DNA from: Pusillimonas sp. UBA6240
GTDB taxonomy: Bacteria; Pseudomonadota; Gammaproteobacteria; Burkholderiales; Burkholderiaceae_B
Assembly (NCBI GenBank): GCA_002441445.1
Contig: DJWC01000063.1
Location: 1 to 24,351, forward strand
Length of the DNA stretch: 24,351 nt
Reading direction: 5' to 3'
In this document: positions 12,760-20,866 of the stretch, one piece after another
Layout: every line of letters begins with the position of its first letter
How positions within the stretch are numbered: the stretch's first letter is position 1
Program-made: the position numbers and the translations under genes
The notes under the pieces: model-generated
Database searches by the model: none
The model's input: the letters and a program-made list of their open reading frames with translations, nothing else
Told to the model about the DNA's origin: nothing

Positions 12760-15545
12760 TTGCTGATGGGCCCCGCCTTAGGACGCGCCACAGCCAGCAC
12801 GGTGGCCACCAGTTCGCGCGGGTCGACCGGCTTGCTGACGTACACCTGGAAACCCGCCAGCAAGGCCCGCAGCCGGTCTTCCGCGCCCGTATAGCCCGAC
12901 AGCGCAATGGCGGGCAGCCGCCGCGATAGCGGCGATCCGCGCTGCGCCTCCATCTTCCGTATGGTTTCAATGACTTCATAGCCGTCGGGCTCGCCCAGCG
13001 AAATGTCGCAGATCAGGGCATCCGGCCAATCCGGGGCGGGAATGCCGGCCAGCGCGTCCAGCAAGGCGCGGCCCGACGCGAAGCGCTGGGTCCGCGCGCC
13101 GCGATCCTGCAGCGTTTCAGCCAGCAGTTCGCGCGCCTCGTCCTGGTCATCCGCGATGAATATCGTCATGTCCCGCAGCAACTGTTCTTCCGGACCTCGC
13201 GCCGGCGTGGGCGGGGCGAGGCTGGCGACCGCCCGCAGCGGCATGATCAAGGAAAACGTCATCCCGGCGCCGTCCGTCGAGGGATGCGACTCCAGCCTGC
13301 CGCCCATCTGCTCCATCGTGCTCGCCACATGCAAGGGATCGGGCACGGGCACCGGAGCCTCCTCCTGCCTGCCGGGCGCGGCGGCCTGTTCCGCCGCCAT
13401 GCCTTCGAGCGCGTCCTCGACCGGCGGGGCGAGCCGGCTGTCGGTCACGGAAATCACCGCGTTCGCGCCGTCGCGCTCCAGGCGGATCTCCATGCGCCCG
13501 AAAGGCGGGGTGAAGGCGATGGCGCTGGCGCAAAGATCGAACAGCACTTGCTGCAGCGCGCTGGGGTCGCCCGTGACGCGGGTCGTGTCGTGACTGACCA
13601 GCGTATAAAGGACTATGCCTTTTTCATCGATGGACGGTCGCAGGGCATCCAGCACGCCCGCCACCAGGGCGACCAGATTCACCGGCTGGGCGCTCAGGCG
13701 CGGCGCATCCAATTCATTCTGCTGGCGCTGCAGGCTCCACATCTGCGCATACATGCCTTGCGCCTTCAAGAGCTGGGTATGCGTGCCGCGCTCCACGATG
13801 CGCCCATGATCCATCACCAGGATGAGGTCGGCATCGACGATGGTGGACAGCCGGTGGGCGATGATCAAGGTGCTCCGGCCCTGGGCCAGCTTGTCCAGTT
13901 CCGCCTGAATATCGCGCTCGGTGCGCGTGTCCAGGGCGGAGGTCGCCTCGTCGAAGACCAGCAGGGGCGGATTCTTCAGCAAGGCCCGGGCGATGGCGAT
14001 GCGCTGCCTTTCCCCGCCCGACAGCTTGACGCCGCGCTCGCCGACCAGGGTATCGTAGGTGGCCGGCAGGCTCTGGATGAGATCGTGTATGCGGGCTGCC
14101 TTGGCGGCGTCTATGACCTCGGCCATGGTCGCCCCTTCGCGGCCGTAGGCAATGTTGTAGGCGATCGTATTATTGAACAGCAGCGAATCCTGCGGCACCA
14201 CGCCTATGGCGGCGCGCAGGCTTTTGTGGCTGACGCTGCGCACATCCTGTCCGTCGACGGCCACCCGGCCTTGATCTACATCGTAGAAACGCAGCAAGAG
14301 CCTGGCCAGCGTCGATTTGCCCGAGCCGCTGCCGCCCACCACCGCGACCGTGGCCCCCGGCTCGATGCGGAAATCCACGTCGAAAAGGATTTGCCTGCCG
14401 GGCTGATAAGAAAAATCCACATGATCGAAACAGACTTCCCCGCGTTCCAGCTTCAGGGGCGGCAGCGATTCATGTTCCGGCGCCTCGGGCGGCAACTGCA
14501 GAAGCTCGGACATTCTTTCCGCATTGATCAACGCTTCGCGTGACTGGCGGAAGGTCTGGCCCAGCGTGTTCAAGGGCAGGCAGATCTGGATGATGTAGGC
14601 GTTCAGCAGCACCAGGTCGCCCACCGCCATCCTGCCGGCCACGACTTCCTGCCCCGCCAGCAGCATCACCGAGGCGACGCCCAGGGCGATGATGCCGCTC
14701 TGGCCCACGTTCAAAACCGACAGGGCCTTCTGGTTTTCCAGGCCCACGCCTATCCATTTGGCCATGATGTTGCGCAGGCTTTGCGATTCCGCATGTTCGC
14801 TGGTGTAGAACTTGACGGTCTCATAATTGAGCAGGCTGTCGACCATATGGCCATTCGCGGCCGAGTCCAGCTCATTGAGCTGGCGCTGATAGCGCGTCCG
14901 CTTCTCGGTGAATATCACCGTGTAGACGGCGTAAAGCGCAAAGGTGACCAGCACGATGCCCGCGAAGCCCGCCCGGTAGGCGACCGTCATGATGATGATG
15001 ACGGAAATGATTTCCACCAGCGTGGGCAGCACGGTGAACAAGGCCGTGCCCATGAGATAGCCTATGCCGGCCGTGCCGCGCTGTATGTCCCGCGAAAACA
15101 CCCCCGTCTGCTGGCTGCCATGGAAACGCACGCCCAGGCTGTGCAAATGGGAGAACATGCGCACGGTGGATTCGGCGGCCGCCGTCTGCACGACGCGGGC
15201 GAACACCATATCGCGCAACTCGGTGAACAGCCCGGAAGAAAAACGCAGCAAGGCATAGCCCAGCAGCAGAAAAACCGGCAGCGTCAGCGCCGCTCCAGTG
15301 GGCTCCAGGTGGTCGACGATGCCTTTCAGGGCCACGGGCACCAGCACGGCCAGCAGCTTGGCGGCCAGCAGCAACACCATGGCGAGCGCCGTGCGGCGGC
15401 GAAAGCGCCACAGCACCTCGCCGACGGTCTTGAAAATTTCCCGGCGCGTCAGCGTGGACAAGCCCGCCGCCCGCCGCCTGCCGGCCCGTCCGCCCCTGCG
15501 GCCTTCCATCGGCCTGCCCTCGTGAATGATCTCTGGGTTTTCCAT
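12753..15545 (-). CDS. Atm1-like ABC exporter fused to a degenerate histidine-kinase ATPase domain and a receiver domain
   Basis: The 930-residue product joins three modules. Residues about 40-350 are an ABC exporter membrane domain with six hydrophobic segments and DSLLNYETVKFY (236-247), characteristic of the Atm1/heavy-metal exporter branch. Residues about 368-605 are a complete nucleotide-binding domain: Walker A GGSGSGKST (404-412), Q-loop Gln452, signature LSGGERQR (508-515), Walker B LLVFDE (528-533) and switch His564. Residues about 620-772 resemble a GHKL kinase ATPase domain (QQVLFDLCASAIAFTP at 665-680), but the N-box Asn is replaced and the glycine-rich G boxes are lost; there is no H-box. 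Residues 793-930 are a receiver with Asp799/Asp800, phosphoacceptor Asp847 (ICDISLGEPDGYE), Ser883 and Lys905 all present. ATG 15545 is chosen; GGAGGA lies rather far upstream, and ATG 15509 with GAGGG eight bases before it is an alternative. It is the last gene of a minus-strand run. Confidence 0.9.
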   Translation of the reverse strand: MENPEIIHEGRPMEGRRGGRAGRRRAAGLSTLTRREIFKTVGEVLWRFRRRTALAMVLLLAAKLLAVLVPVALKGIVDHLEPTGAALTLPVFLLLGYALLRFSSGLFTELRDMVFARVVQTAAAESTVRMFSHLHSLGVRFHGSQQTGVFSRDIQRGTAGIGYLMGTALFTVLPTLVEIISVIIIMTVAYRAGFAGIVLVTFALYAVYTVIFTEKRTRYQRQLNELDSAANGHMVDSLLNYETVKFYTSEHAESQSLRNIMAKWIGVGLENQKALSVLNVGQSGIIALGVASVMLLAGQEVVAGRMAVGDLVLLNAYIIQICLPLNTLGQTFRQSREALINAERMSELLQLPPEAPEHESLPPLKLERGEVCFDHVDFSYQPGRQILFDVDFRIEPGATVAVVGGSGSGKSTLARLLLRFYDVDQGRVAVDGQDVRSVSHKSLRAAIGVVPQDSLLFNNTIAYNIAYGREGATMAEVIDAAKAARIHDLIQSLPATYDTLVGERGVKLSGGERQRIAIARALLKNPPLLVFDEATSALDTRTERDIQAELDKLAQGRSTLIIAHRLSTIVDADLILVMDHGRIVERGTHTQLLKAQGMYAQMWSLQRQQNELDAPRLSAQPVNLVALVAGVLDALRPSIDEKGIVLYTLVSHDTTRVTGDPSALQQVLFDLCASAIAFTPPFGRMEIRLERDGANAVISVTDSRLAPPVEDALEGMAAEQAAAPGRQEEAPVPVPDPLHVASTMEQMGGRLESHPSTDGAGMTFSLIMPLRAVASLAPPTPARGPEEQLLRDMTIFIADDQDEARELLAETLQDRGARTQRFASGRALLDALAGIPAPDWPDALICDISLGEPDGYEVIETIRKMEAQRGSPLSRRLPAIALSGYTGAEDRLRALLAGFQVYVSKPVDPRELVATVLAVARPKAGPISKA

Positions 15546-15594
15546 ATCCCGGCCCGCCGTCCTCCAAGATGATGCGAATCCCCCGTATCCGCAA

Positions 15595-16641
15595 TTAGCG
15601 TGCCTGTAGAAACGCCAGCAATCGCCTTTCTGCCGCGCGCAGACCGCAAGGGCCGGGGGCCGGCGCCGCGGCGGGCAGCTCGCCCGCCAGGGCCGCATCG
15701 ATCAAGGCGGGATGGATATAGCAGGCGCGGCATACCGCCGCCGTGTTGCCCAGCAATGCGGCGGTGGCTTTTACCGCCTCGTTCACTATCGCGCGGCGGC
15801 CGGACGATTCCGTCAAATCGCGTTTTTGCAAATACTCCAGTGCGAAGACCGAGGCCGCCCAGGTGCGATAGTGTTTCGCCGTGAACTCGCCTCCGCCGGC
15901 CTCCTTGAGATAGGCATTGACCTGGCCCGAGTCCACCCGGTGCGCATCGCCTTCGGCGTCGACATACTGGAACAGCTCGTGCCCTGGAATCTCCATGCAG
16001 CGTTTGACCGCCCGCGCGATGCGCCGGTCGCGGATGGTCACATCGTGCCTGATGCCGCTCTTGCCCCTGAAGCGAAAGCGCACGCGGTCGCCTGCGACGC
16101 TGGCGTGGCGGCGGCGCAGGGTCGTGAGGCCGAATGACTTGTTGGCCACGGCGTATTCGCGCTGGCCGATGCGGATCAGGGTGGCTTCCAGCAGACGGAC
16201 CACCACGGCAATGATCCTCAGGTCGGCGGGCGCTCCCGCCTTCATGTCGCGCGCCACCCGGCGGCGGATGCGCGGCAGCGCGAGCGCGAAAGCAAGCAGT
16301 TGCTCGTACTTGTTGGCATTGCGCACCGAGGTCCAGTCGGGGTGATAGCGGTATTGCTTGCGCCCCCTCTGGTCGCGGCCCGTGGCCTGGATATGGCCGC
16401 GCGGATCCGGACAGATCCAGACCTGCTCGTAGGCCGGAGGTATGGCCAGCGCGCGGATGCGGCTTATCGTTTCCCGGTCGCGGATGACCCGGCCGTCGGG
16501 GCCGATATAACAAAAGGCTTTGCCCGCCTTGCGCCGTGTAATGCCCGGCATGTCGTCGGCGGAATACACCAGGCCGCCTTCCTGCAAGGCAAACCGGACG
16601 CTGTCGGGTTCCTGCGGGGCGGGCGTTGCGGTGGACGCCAT
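15595..16641 (-). CDS. DNA topoisomerase IB (poxvirus-like)
   Basis: Type IB topoisomerases relax supercoils by nicking one strand through a 3'-phosphotyrosine. The 348-residue protein has the bacterial/poxvirus layout: an N-terminal domain with KAFCYIGPDGRVIRDRETISRIRALAIPPAYEQVWICPDPRGHIQATGRDQRGRKQYRYH, then the catalytic domain. Catalytic residues can be assigned as Arg157 (LIRIG), Lys194 in FRGKSG, Arg259 in KHYRTW, Asn299 in the position usually His or Asn, and Tyr308 in VCRACYIHP. All are present, so it should be active. It starts 7 bp after the YihY gene ends and is followed 49 bp later by the ABC-receiver gene. Type IB topoisomerases are accessory in bacteria, and their physiological role is not settled. 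Confidence 0.95.
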   Translation of the reverse strand: MASTATPAPQEPDSVRFALQEGGLVYSADDMPGITRRKAGKAFCYIGPDGRVIRDRETISRIRALAIPPAYEQVWICPDPRGHIQATGRDQRGRKQYRYHPDWTSVRNANKYEQLLAFALALPRIRRRVARDMKAGAPADLRIIAVVVRLLEATLIRIGQREYAVANKSFGLTTLRRRHASVAGDRVRFRFRGKSGIRHDVTIRDRRIARAVKRCMEIPGHELFQYVDAEGDAHRVDSGQVNAYLKEAGGGEFTAKHYRTWAASVFALEYLQKRDLTESSGRRAIVNEAVKATAALLGNTAAVCRACYIHPALIDAALAGELPAAAPAPGPCGLRAAERRLLAFLQAR

Positions 16642-16648
16642 GCTCGGC

Positions 16649-17569
16649 TCAGGGCGGGCTCATGGATGCGGCGACCTGCTCGCCGGGGCCGCCCTCTGCA
16701 ACGCCCGCGGCCGGCGGCGGGCGCCGCGAGCCATGCCGGTTTGCGTACAGCCAGGTGAATTCCGCGCCCAGCAGGAAGATCTGGGCGGCGTAATACACCC
16801 ATATCAACACGACCACCAGCGAACCGGCCGCGGTGAGCGAGGAAACCATGGAGCTCTTGCCCACATACAGGCCTATCAGCACCTTGCCGATTTCGAACAT
16901 GACGGCGGTGACCAGGGCGCCCGTCCAGACATCGCGCCAGGCGATCGTGGCCTGCGGCATGAACTTGTAGATCGCGGCGAAGAGAATGGTCGCTATACCC
17001 AGCGAAGCCAGAGTGTTGAGGGCTTGCAGCACCAGTTCCCAGCCCGGGAACAGGCCGCTGCTCCATTGCCCCAGCACCGCGAGCAAGGCGCTTACGACCA
17101 GCGAAACCAGCAGCAGAAAGGCCAGGCCAAGGACCAGGCCGAAAGACAGCAGGCGCGCGCGCAAGGTATTCCACAAGCCGGTTTTCTTTTCCCTCGCCGG
17201 AACTTCCCAGATGTGGTCCAGGGCGTTCTGCAATTCGGCGAAAACCGTGGTCGCCCCGACGATGAGCACGCCCACGCTGAGGGCCGCCGCCGTCATCCCT
17301 TGCGAGGGTTGGTCCGCGCTGCGTATCAGGCTCTGGACGCCGGATGCGCCTTCCTGCCCGACCAGGCCGCCCAATTGCCGGATGATTTCCCCGCGCACCG
17401 CATCTTCTCCCCATACCGCGCCGGCGATGGCGATCACGATGATCAGCAGCGGCGCGATGGAAAAAATCGTGTAGAAGGCGATGGCGGCGCCCAGGCTGGA
17501 GGCGCCATCGTCCACCCATGCCGTGACGGCGCCCTTGGCGAGTTGGAAGAATTCCTTCGAGCGCATCAT
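16649..17569 (-). CDS. YihY/virulence factor BrkB family membrane protein
   Basis: This 306-residue inner-membrane protein carries the YihY/UPF0761 hallmark near the N-terminus, SSLGAAIAFYTIFSIAPLLIIVIAIAGAVWG. It is followed by FAELQNALDHIWEVP, ARLLSFGLVLGLAFLLLVSLVVSALL, and a C-terminal LTAAGSLVVVLIWVYYAAQIFLLGAEFTWLYA, giving about six membrane helices. The tail after residue about 285 is Pro/Gly-rich and probably disordered. AAGGGGAA on the minus strand lies three bases before the first of two adjacent ATG codons; the second (17566) has the better spacing. The family was once described as RNase BN and as a Bordetella serum-resistance factor (BrkB), but its biochemical role remains unclear. 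Gaps of 39 bp upstream and 7 bp downstream suggest co-transcription with its neighbours. Confidence 0.93.
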   Translation of the reverse strand: MMRSKEFFQLAKGAVTAWVDDGASSLGAAIAFYTIFSIAPLLIIVIAIAGAVWGEDAVRGEIIRQLGGLVGQEGASGVQSLIRSADQPSQGMTAAALSVGVLIVGATTVFAELQNALDHIWEVPAREKKTGLWNTLRARLLSFGLVLGLAFLLLVSLVVSALLAVLGQWSSGLFPGWELVLQALNTLASLGIATILFAAIYKFMPQATIAWRDVWTGALVTAVMFEIGKVLIGLYVGKSSMVSSLTAAGSLVVVLIWVYYAAQIFLLGAEFTWLYANRHGSRRPPPAAGVAEGGPGEQVAASMSPP

Positions 17570-17608
17570 TTCCCCTTTTTCATTATTCCTTTTCCGTTCC
17601 CATGGCGC

Positions 17609-18109
17609 TCATTCCAGCCTGGGAACTTCGGGCTGCGCAAGCGCGCGGCGCTTGGCCGCCGCCTTCAAGGCGTGGGCGATGCAAGCCGCGAAAGCCTCAT
17701 CGTACCAAGGGTCCGCGCCGCTGACGCCGACCACGATGCCTTCGACGCAGACGCCGCCCCAGAGGCCCGTATCCCCAGGCCGCAATAAATGGGGAGCGAC
17801 ATGCCGCAGCCAATGCCCGTTGCCGCCGGTGCGCCAGCATGCCCTGGCTTTATCGCGCGCGAACTGCGCGTAATCGGCGTCCCAGGCCGATCGGTCGCCC
17901 ACCGCGTGCTCGTACAGCACCGCATGCTCGAAGTCGCAGTCTTGCGGTCCCAGGGCCGGATCCATGACAACGATGTACAGGAAACCGCTTTCACCGACGC
18001 TGCGGTCGGCCATGCCCCGCTCCATCATCGGCAGCACCAGTTGCACGGCTTCGCGCGCCGCGCGCTGATCCGCAAAAAAACTGCCCGTGCCCAGAGTGGT
18101 TTCGTCCAT
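17609..18109 (-). CDS. GlcG/HbpS-like (heme-degradation/heme-binding superfamily) protein
   Basis: The 166-residue product has features of the GlcG/HbpS superfamily (PF03928). FARDKARACWRTGG aligns with the helix carrying the EKA..A motif. LLRPGDTGLWGGVCVEGIVVGVSGADPWYDEAFAACIAHAL matches the typical ending, with a glycine-rich strand, the GV.GVSG turn and a final helix starting with D/E. HbpS of Streptomyces binds heme and modulates a two-component sensor; GlcG has no firm function. Heme ligation cannot be read from this sequence. The start is uncertain: ATG 18109 has GAGGG about 9 bases upstream, ATG 18124 lies within the same stretch, and a longer frame reaches 18226. It is the first gene of the minus-strand run with YihY, topoisomerase IB and the ABC-receiver fusion, and diverges from the MFS gene. 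Confidence 0.62.
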   Translation of the reverse strand: MDETTLGTGSFFADQRAAREAVQLVLPMMERGMADRSVGESGFLYIVVMDPALGPQDCDFEHAVLYEHAVGDRSAWDADYAQFARDKARACWRTGGNGHWLRHVAPHLLRPGDTGLWGGVCVEGIVVGVSGADPWYDEAFAACIAHALKAAAKRRALAQPEVPRLE

Positions 18110-18237
18110 GCGTTTATCCCTCATCCATCGCTTCCCGTGTGATAGGCTTGCGCTTCCGCATAGCAAATTCCATGCCGCAAGGCCCGCCTTGCCGAGCCAA
18201 CACAAGACGCGCTTTCTGGTGTTCAATACCGTTCATG

Positions 18238-19527
18238 ATGGATACCGCCTTCGCCGACGACACCGCGCCTCCCAGAGAACCGCCCTACGCCTGGCTGCGG
18301 CTGTGCGTGTCCGTCATGCTGATGACCCTGGGCGGCGCCGGCATGTATTCCGTCACGGTGGTGTTGCCGCAAATCCAGGCGGAATTCGCCGTGAGCCGCT
18401 CCGACGCATCGCTGCCCTATACCTTGACCATGCTGGGTTTCGGGCTGGGCGGCATCCTGATGGGGCGGCTGTCGGACCGCTATGGGGTGCTGGCGCCCAT
18501 CGTGACGGGTACGCTGGGCATCAGCCTGGGGTTCATCTGGGCGGGCTCGGCATCCAGCCTCTTGCAGTTCAGTCTGGCGCAGGCCTTGTTCATCGGCATG
18601 CTGGGCACCTCGGCGACCCTGGCGCCGCTGGTGGCCGACACATCGCAATGGTTCACATGGCGCCGCGGCATCGCCCTGGGTATTTGCATGAGCGGCAATT
18701 ATCTGGCGGGGGCGGTCTGGCCGCCCATCATGCAGTATTTCATCGACAGCGTGGGCTGGCGCCACACTTATATCGGCATGGGTCTGTTCTGCCTGGCGTC
18801 CATGCTGCCGCTGGCGCTGGTCTACCGCCGCCGTCCCCCCGCCCTGGCGCCGGCGCCGGCGCCGCGAACCGGGCGGCGTGAAAGGCCTTATATCCTCGAA
18901 TCCCGGCAATCCGATCCCGCCCGGCCGCTGGGCCTGTCTCCGGGCGCGCTGCTGGTCTTGCTCTGCATCGCCGGCGTGGCGTGCTGCGTGGCCATGTCCA
19001 TGCCCCAAGTGCATATCGTGGCCTATTGCGGCGACCTGGGCTTCGGCGCCGCGCGCGGCGCGCAAATGCTGTCGCTCATGCTCGGCATGGGCATCGCCAG
19101 CCGCCTGCTTTCAGGCTGGATCGCCGACCACATAGGCGGGCTGCGCACTCTGCTTCTAGGGGGCTTGCTGCAAGGCCTGGCGCTCTTGATGTTTCTCGGC
19201 GCCGACGGCCTGGTTTCGCTGTACGTGGTCTCGGCCCTTTTCGGTCTGTTCCAGGGAGGCATCGTGCCGGCCTACGCCTTGATCGTGCGCGAATACTTCG
19301 CGCCCGGCGTGGCCGGCGCCCGCGTGGGCACCGTATTGATGGCGACGCTCTTCGGCATGGCGCTGGGCGGCTGGATGTCCGGAGCCATTTATGATCTCAG
19401 CGGCTCTTACCGGGCCGCTTTCATGAACGGCATCGCCTGGAATATGCTGAATCTCAGCATCGTCGGCTTTCTGCTTTATCGCGCCCGGCGCGGGGCGAAG
19501 GCGGCTGGCCTGCCCGCCAGGGCCTGA
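18238..19527 (+). CDS. MFS transporter
   Basis: This 429-residue major facilitator has 12 predicted helices, six in each half, split by a basic loop near RRRPPALAPAPAPRTGRR. Motif A in the first half is GRLSDRYG after TM2, and its counterpart in the second half is SGWIADHIGG. The N-terminal half resembles monocarboxylate or oxalate-formate antiporter relatives (MYSVTVVLPQIQAEFAVSRSDASLPYTLTMLGFGLGGILMG), a group often found with carboxylate catabolism in Alcaligenaceae. The substrate is unknown. Two adjacent ATG codons, 18235 and 18238, are the best starts because the membrane domain follows after about 20 residues. A longer frame from 18139 would add an unlikely basic leader. No clear Shine-Dalgarno is visible. 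It diverges from the GlcG/HbpS-like gene across 128 bp. Confidence 0.9.
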   Translation: MDTAFADDTAPPREPPYAWLRLCVSVMLMTLGGAGMYSVTVVLPQIQAEFAVSRSDASLPYTLTMLGFGLGGILMGRLSDRYGVLAPIVTGTLGISLGFIWAGSASSLLQFSLAQALFIGMLGTSATLAPLVADTSQWFTWRRGIALGICMSGNYLAGAVWPPIMQYFIDSVGWRHTYIGMGLFCLASMLPLALVYRRRPPALAPAPAPRTGRRERPYILESRQSDPARPLGLSPGALLVLLCIAGVACCVAMSMPQVHIVAYCGDLGFGAARGAQMLSLMLGMGIASRLLSGWIADHIGGLRTLLLGGLLQGLALLMFLGADGLVSLYVVSALFGLFQGGIVPAYALIVREYFAPGVAGARVGTVLMATLFGMALGGWMSGAIYDLSGSYRAAFMNGIAWNMLNLSIVGFLLYRARRGAKAAGLPARA

Positions 19528-19631
19528 AATCATCCAGCGCGAAACGCGAAAAACAGGCGGGCGGCTTTTTACTGGACAGGCATACAGCGAAAACCCCTCA
19601 ATCCGGGCCGGAAATGGGGGCATGCTCAGAA

Positions 19632-19690
19632 AAAAATTAAAAAAATGTTGTAACTCCATAATATAAAGGCGTTTTTTCTGATAATATCAC
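19632..19690 (+). promoter_or_regulatory. AT-rich promoter region of the DD-endopeptidase gene
   Basis: This stretch is strongly AT-rich, with A-tracts at about 19630-19645 that could act as an UP element. TTAAAA (19637-19642) and TAATAT (19659-19664), 16 bp apart, are possible -35 and -10 elements. GATAAT at 19680-19685 is another -10 candidate. The exact start is undecided. Confidence 0.4.
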
Positions 19691-19717
19691 TGCCAGTCCT
19701 GTCCTTGCCTACGTCCT

Positions 19718-20842
19718 ATGCCCATGCCTATCCGGAACCTCCTCCCGCGCTTTCCGCTGTCGGCCATGCTGCCTTTGGCGTTCCTGGTCGTACTTGGCGT
19801 CCAGTCGCCGGCGCAAGCCAGCGCCACGCAGGCCAAGTCCTCTTCCACGCATAAAGTCCAGAAAGCGAAGGCCGCCAAGCCCGCGGCGGCCAAAAAGAAC
19901 ACTCGTAAATCGACCGCCACGGCGCAGCGCTCCAGCGCGAAGACCCATGTGGTCCGGCGCCAGAACCTGCGCCCTGTCAGCTACGCCCCGAACGCCTCGC
20001 AAATCCGTGTGGGCCTGCGCAGCCACGACGACAGCGACATCGTCGTGAACCGCGGCGCCGAGCCCGCCGTCGAGCCGCTCACTTCCCAGGCCATGCTGCG
20101 CTCCGAAGTCGCCTTCGTGCAAGACCTGCAAAGCTCCGCCGTGCTGTACGACAAGAACAGCGACGAAGTGCGTCCCATTGCGTCCATCTCGAAGCTGATG
20201 ACCGCCCTGGTGGTGGCCGAATCGGGCCTGCCCATGAACGAAATGCTGCGCATTTCGGATGCCGACGTGGACCGCATGCGCTATTCCCGGTCGCGTCTGC
20301 CCGTGGGCGCGGAACTGAGCCGCGCCGATATGCTGCACCTGGCGCTGATGTCTTCCGAGAATCGGGCGGCCCACGCATTGGGGCGCCATTATCCCGGCGG
20401 CATGCCCGCCTTCGTGCGCGCCATGAACGACAAGGCCCGCGCCCTGGGCATGCGCAATACCCGCTTCGTCGAACCCACGGGCCTGTCCAGCGAGAACGTG
20501 TCGTCTCCGCGCGATCTGGTCAAGCTGCTGCAGGCCGCCAGCAAGCAGGCCTTGATACACCGCTACACCACGGACGACAAATACGAAATCGAAGTCGGCC
20601 GGGGCCGCCAGCTGGTCTATAACAACACCAATCGCCTGGTGCGCAACGCGGACTGGGACATCAAGGTGTCCAAGACCGGCTTCATCAACGAAGCGGGGGA
20701 ATGCCTGGTAATGCTGACGCGCATCGACAATCGCGACGTCGCCATCGTGCTGCTCAACTCCACGGGCCGCTATTCACGCATAGGCGATGCCGTGCGCATC
20801 CGCACGCTGGTCGAAAACAGCAGCAACCTGGCGATGCTCTGA
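19718..20842 (+). CDS. pbpG: D-alanyl-D-alanine endopeptidase (PBP7 type)
   Basis: This penicillin-binding protein of the S11 serine peptidase family cleaves D-Ala-meso-DAP cross-links in periplasmic peptidoglycan. Residues 1-35 form a signal peptide (FPLSAMLPLAFLVVLGV, cleavage near AQASA). Next comes a Lys/Ala-rich linker, about 36-78, which may bind anionic wall polymers. The catalytic domain has Ser156 and Lys159 in SISK (SxxK), SEN at 213-215 (SxN) and KTG at 319-321. Length and the short C-terminus after the KTG domain, without a PBP5-like amphipathic anchor, favour PBP7/PbpG over DacA/DacC. ATG 19718 gives the complete signal peptide, though its Shine-Dalgarno sequence is poor. The NRDE gene follows after 24 bp. 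Confidence 0.94.
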   Translation: MPMPIRNLLPRFPLSAMLPLAFLVVLGVQSPAQASATQAKSSSTHKVQKAKAAKPAAAKKNTRKSTATAQRSSAKTHVVRRQNLRPVSYAPNASQIRVGLRSHDDSDIVVNRGAEPAVEPLTSQAMLRSEVAFVQDLQSSAVLYDKNSDEVRPIASISKLMTALVVAESGLPMNEMLRISDADVDRMRYSRSRLPVGAELSRADMLHLALMSSENRAAHALGRHYPGGMPAFVRAMNDKARALGMRNTRFVEPTGLSSENVSSPRDLVKLLQAASKQALIHRYTTDDKYEIEVGRGRQLVYNNTNRLVRNADWDIKVSKTGFINEAGECLVMLTRIDNRDVAIVLLNSTGRYSRIGDAVRIRTLVENSSNLAML

Positions 20843-20866
20843 AGCAAGGAAACGCGCCGCCGCTTT

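Noticed and set aside
13284..14543. 419-codon plus-strand frame over the ABC-receiver gene
   Set aside because: Antisense to Walker, signature and kinase-like motifs in the real gene; composition is that of a shadow frame.
14470..15698. Longer N-terminus for the ABC-receiver gene starting at 15698
   Set aside because: The extra 51 codons overlap the topoisomerase IB 3' end, have no conserved features, and a plausible ATG exists at 15545.
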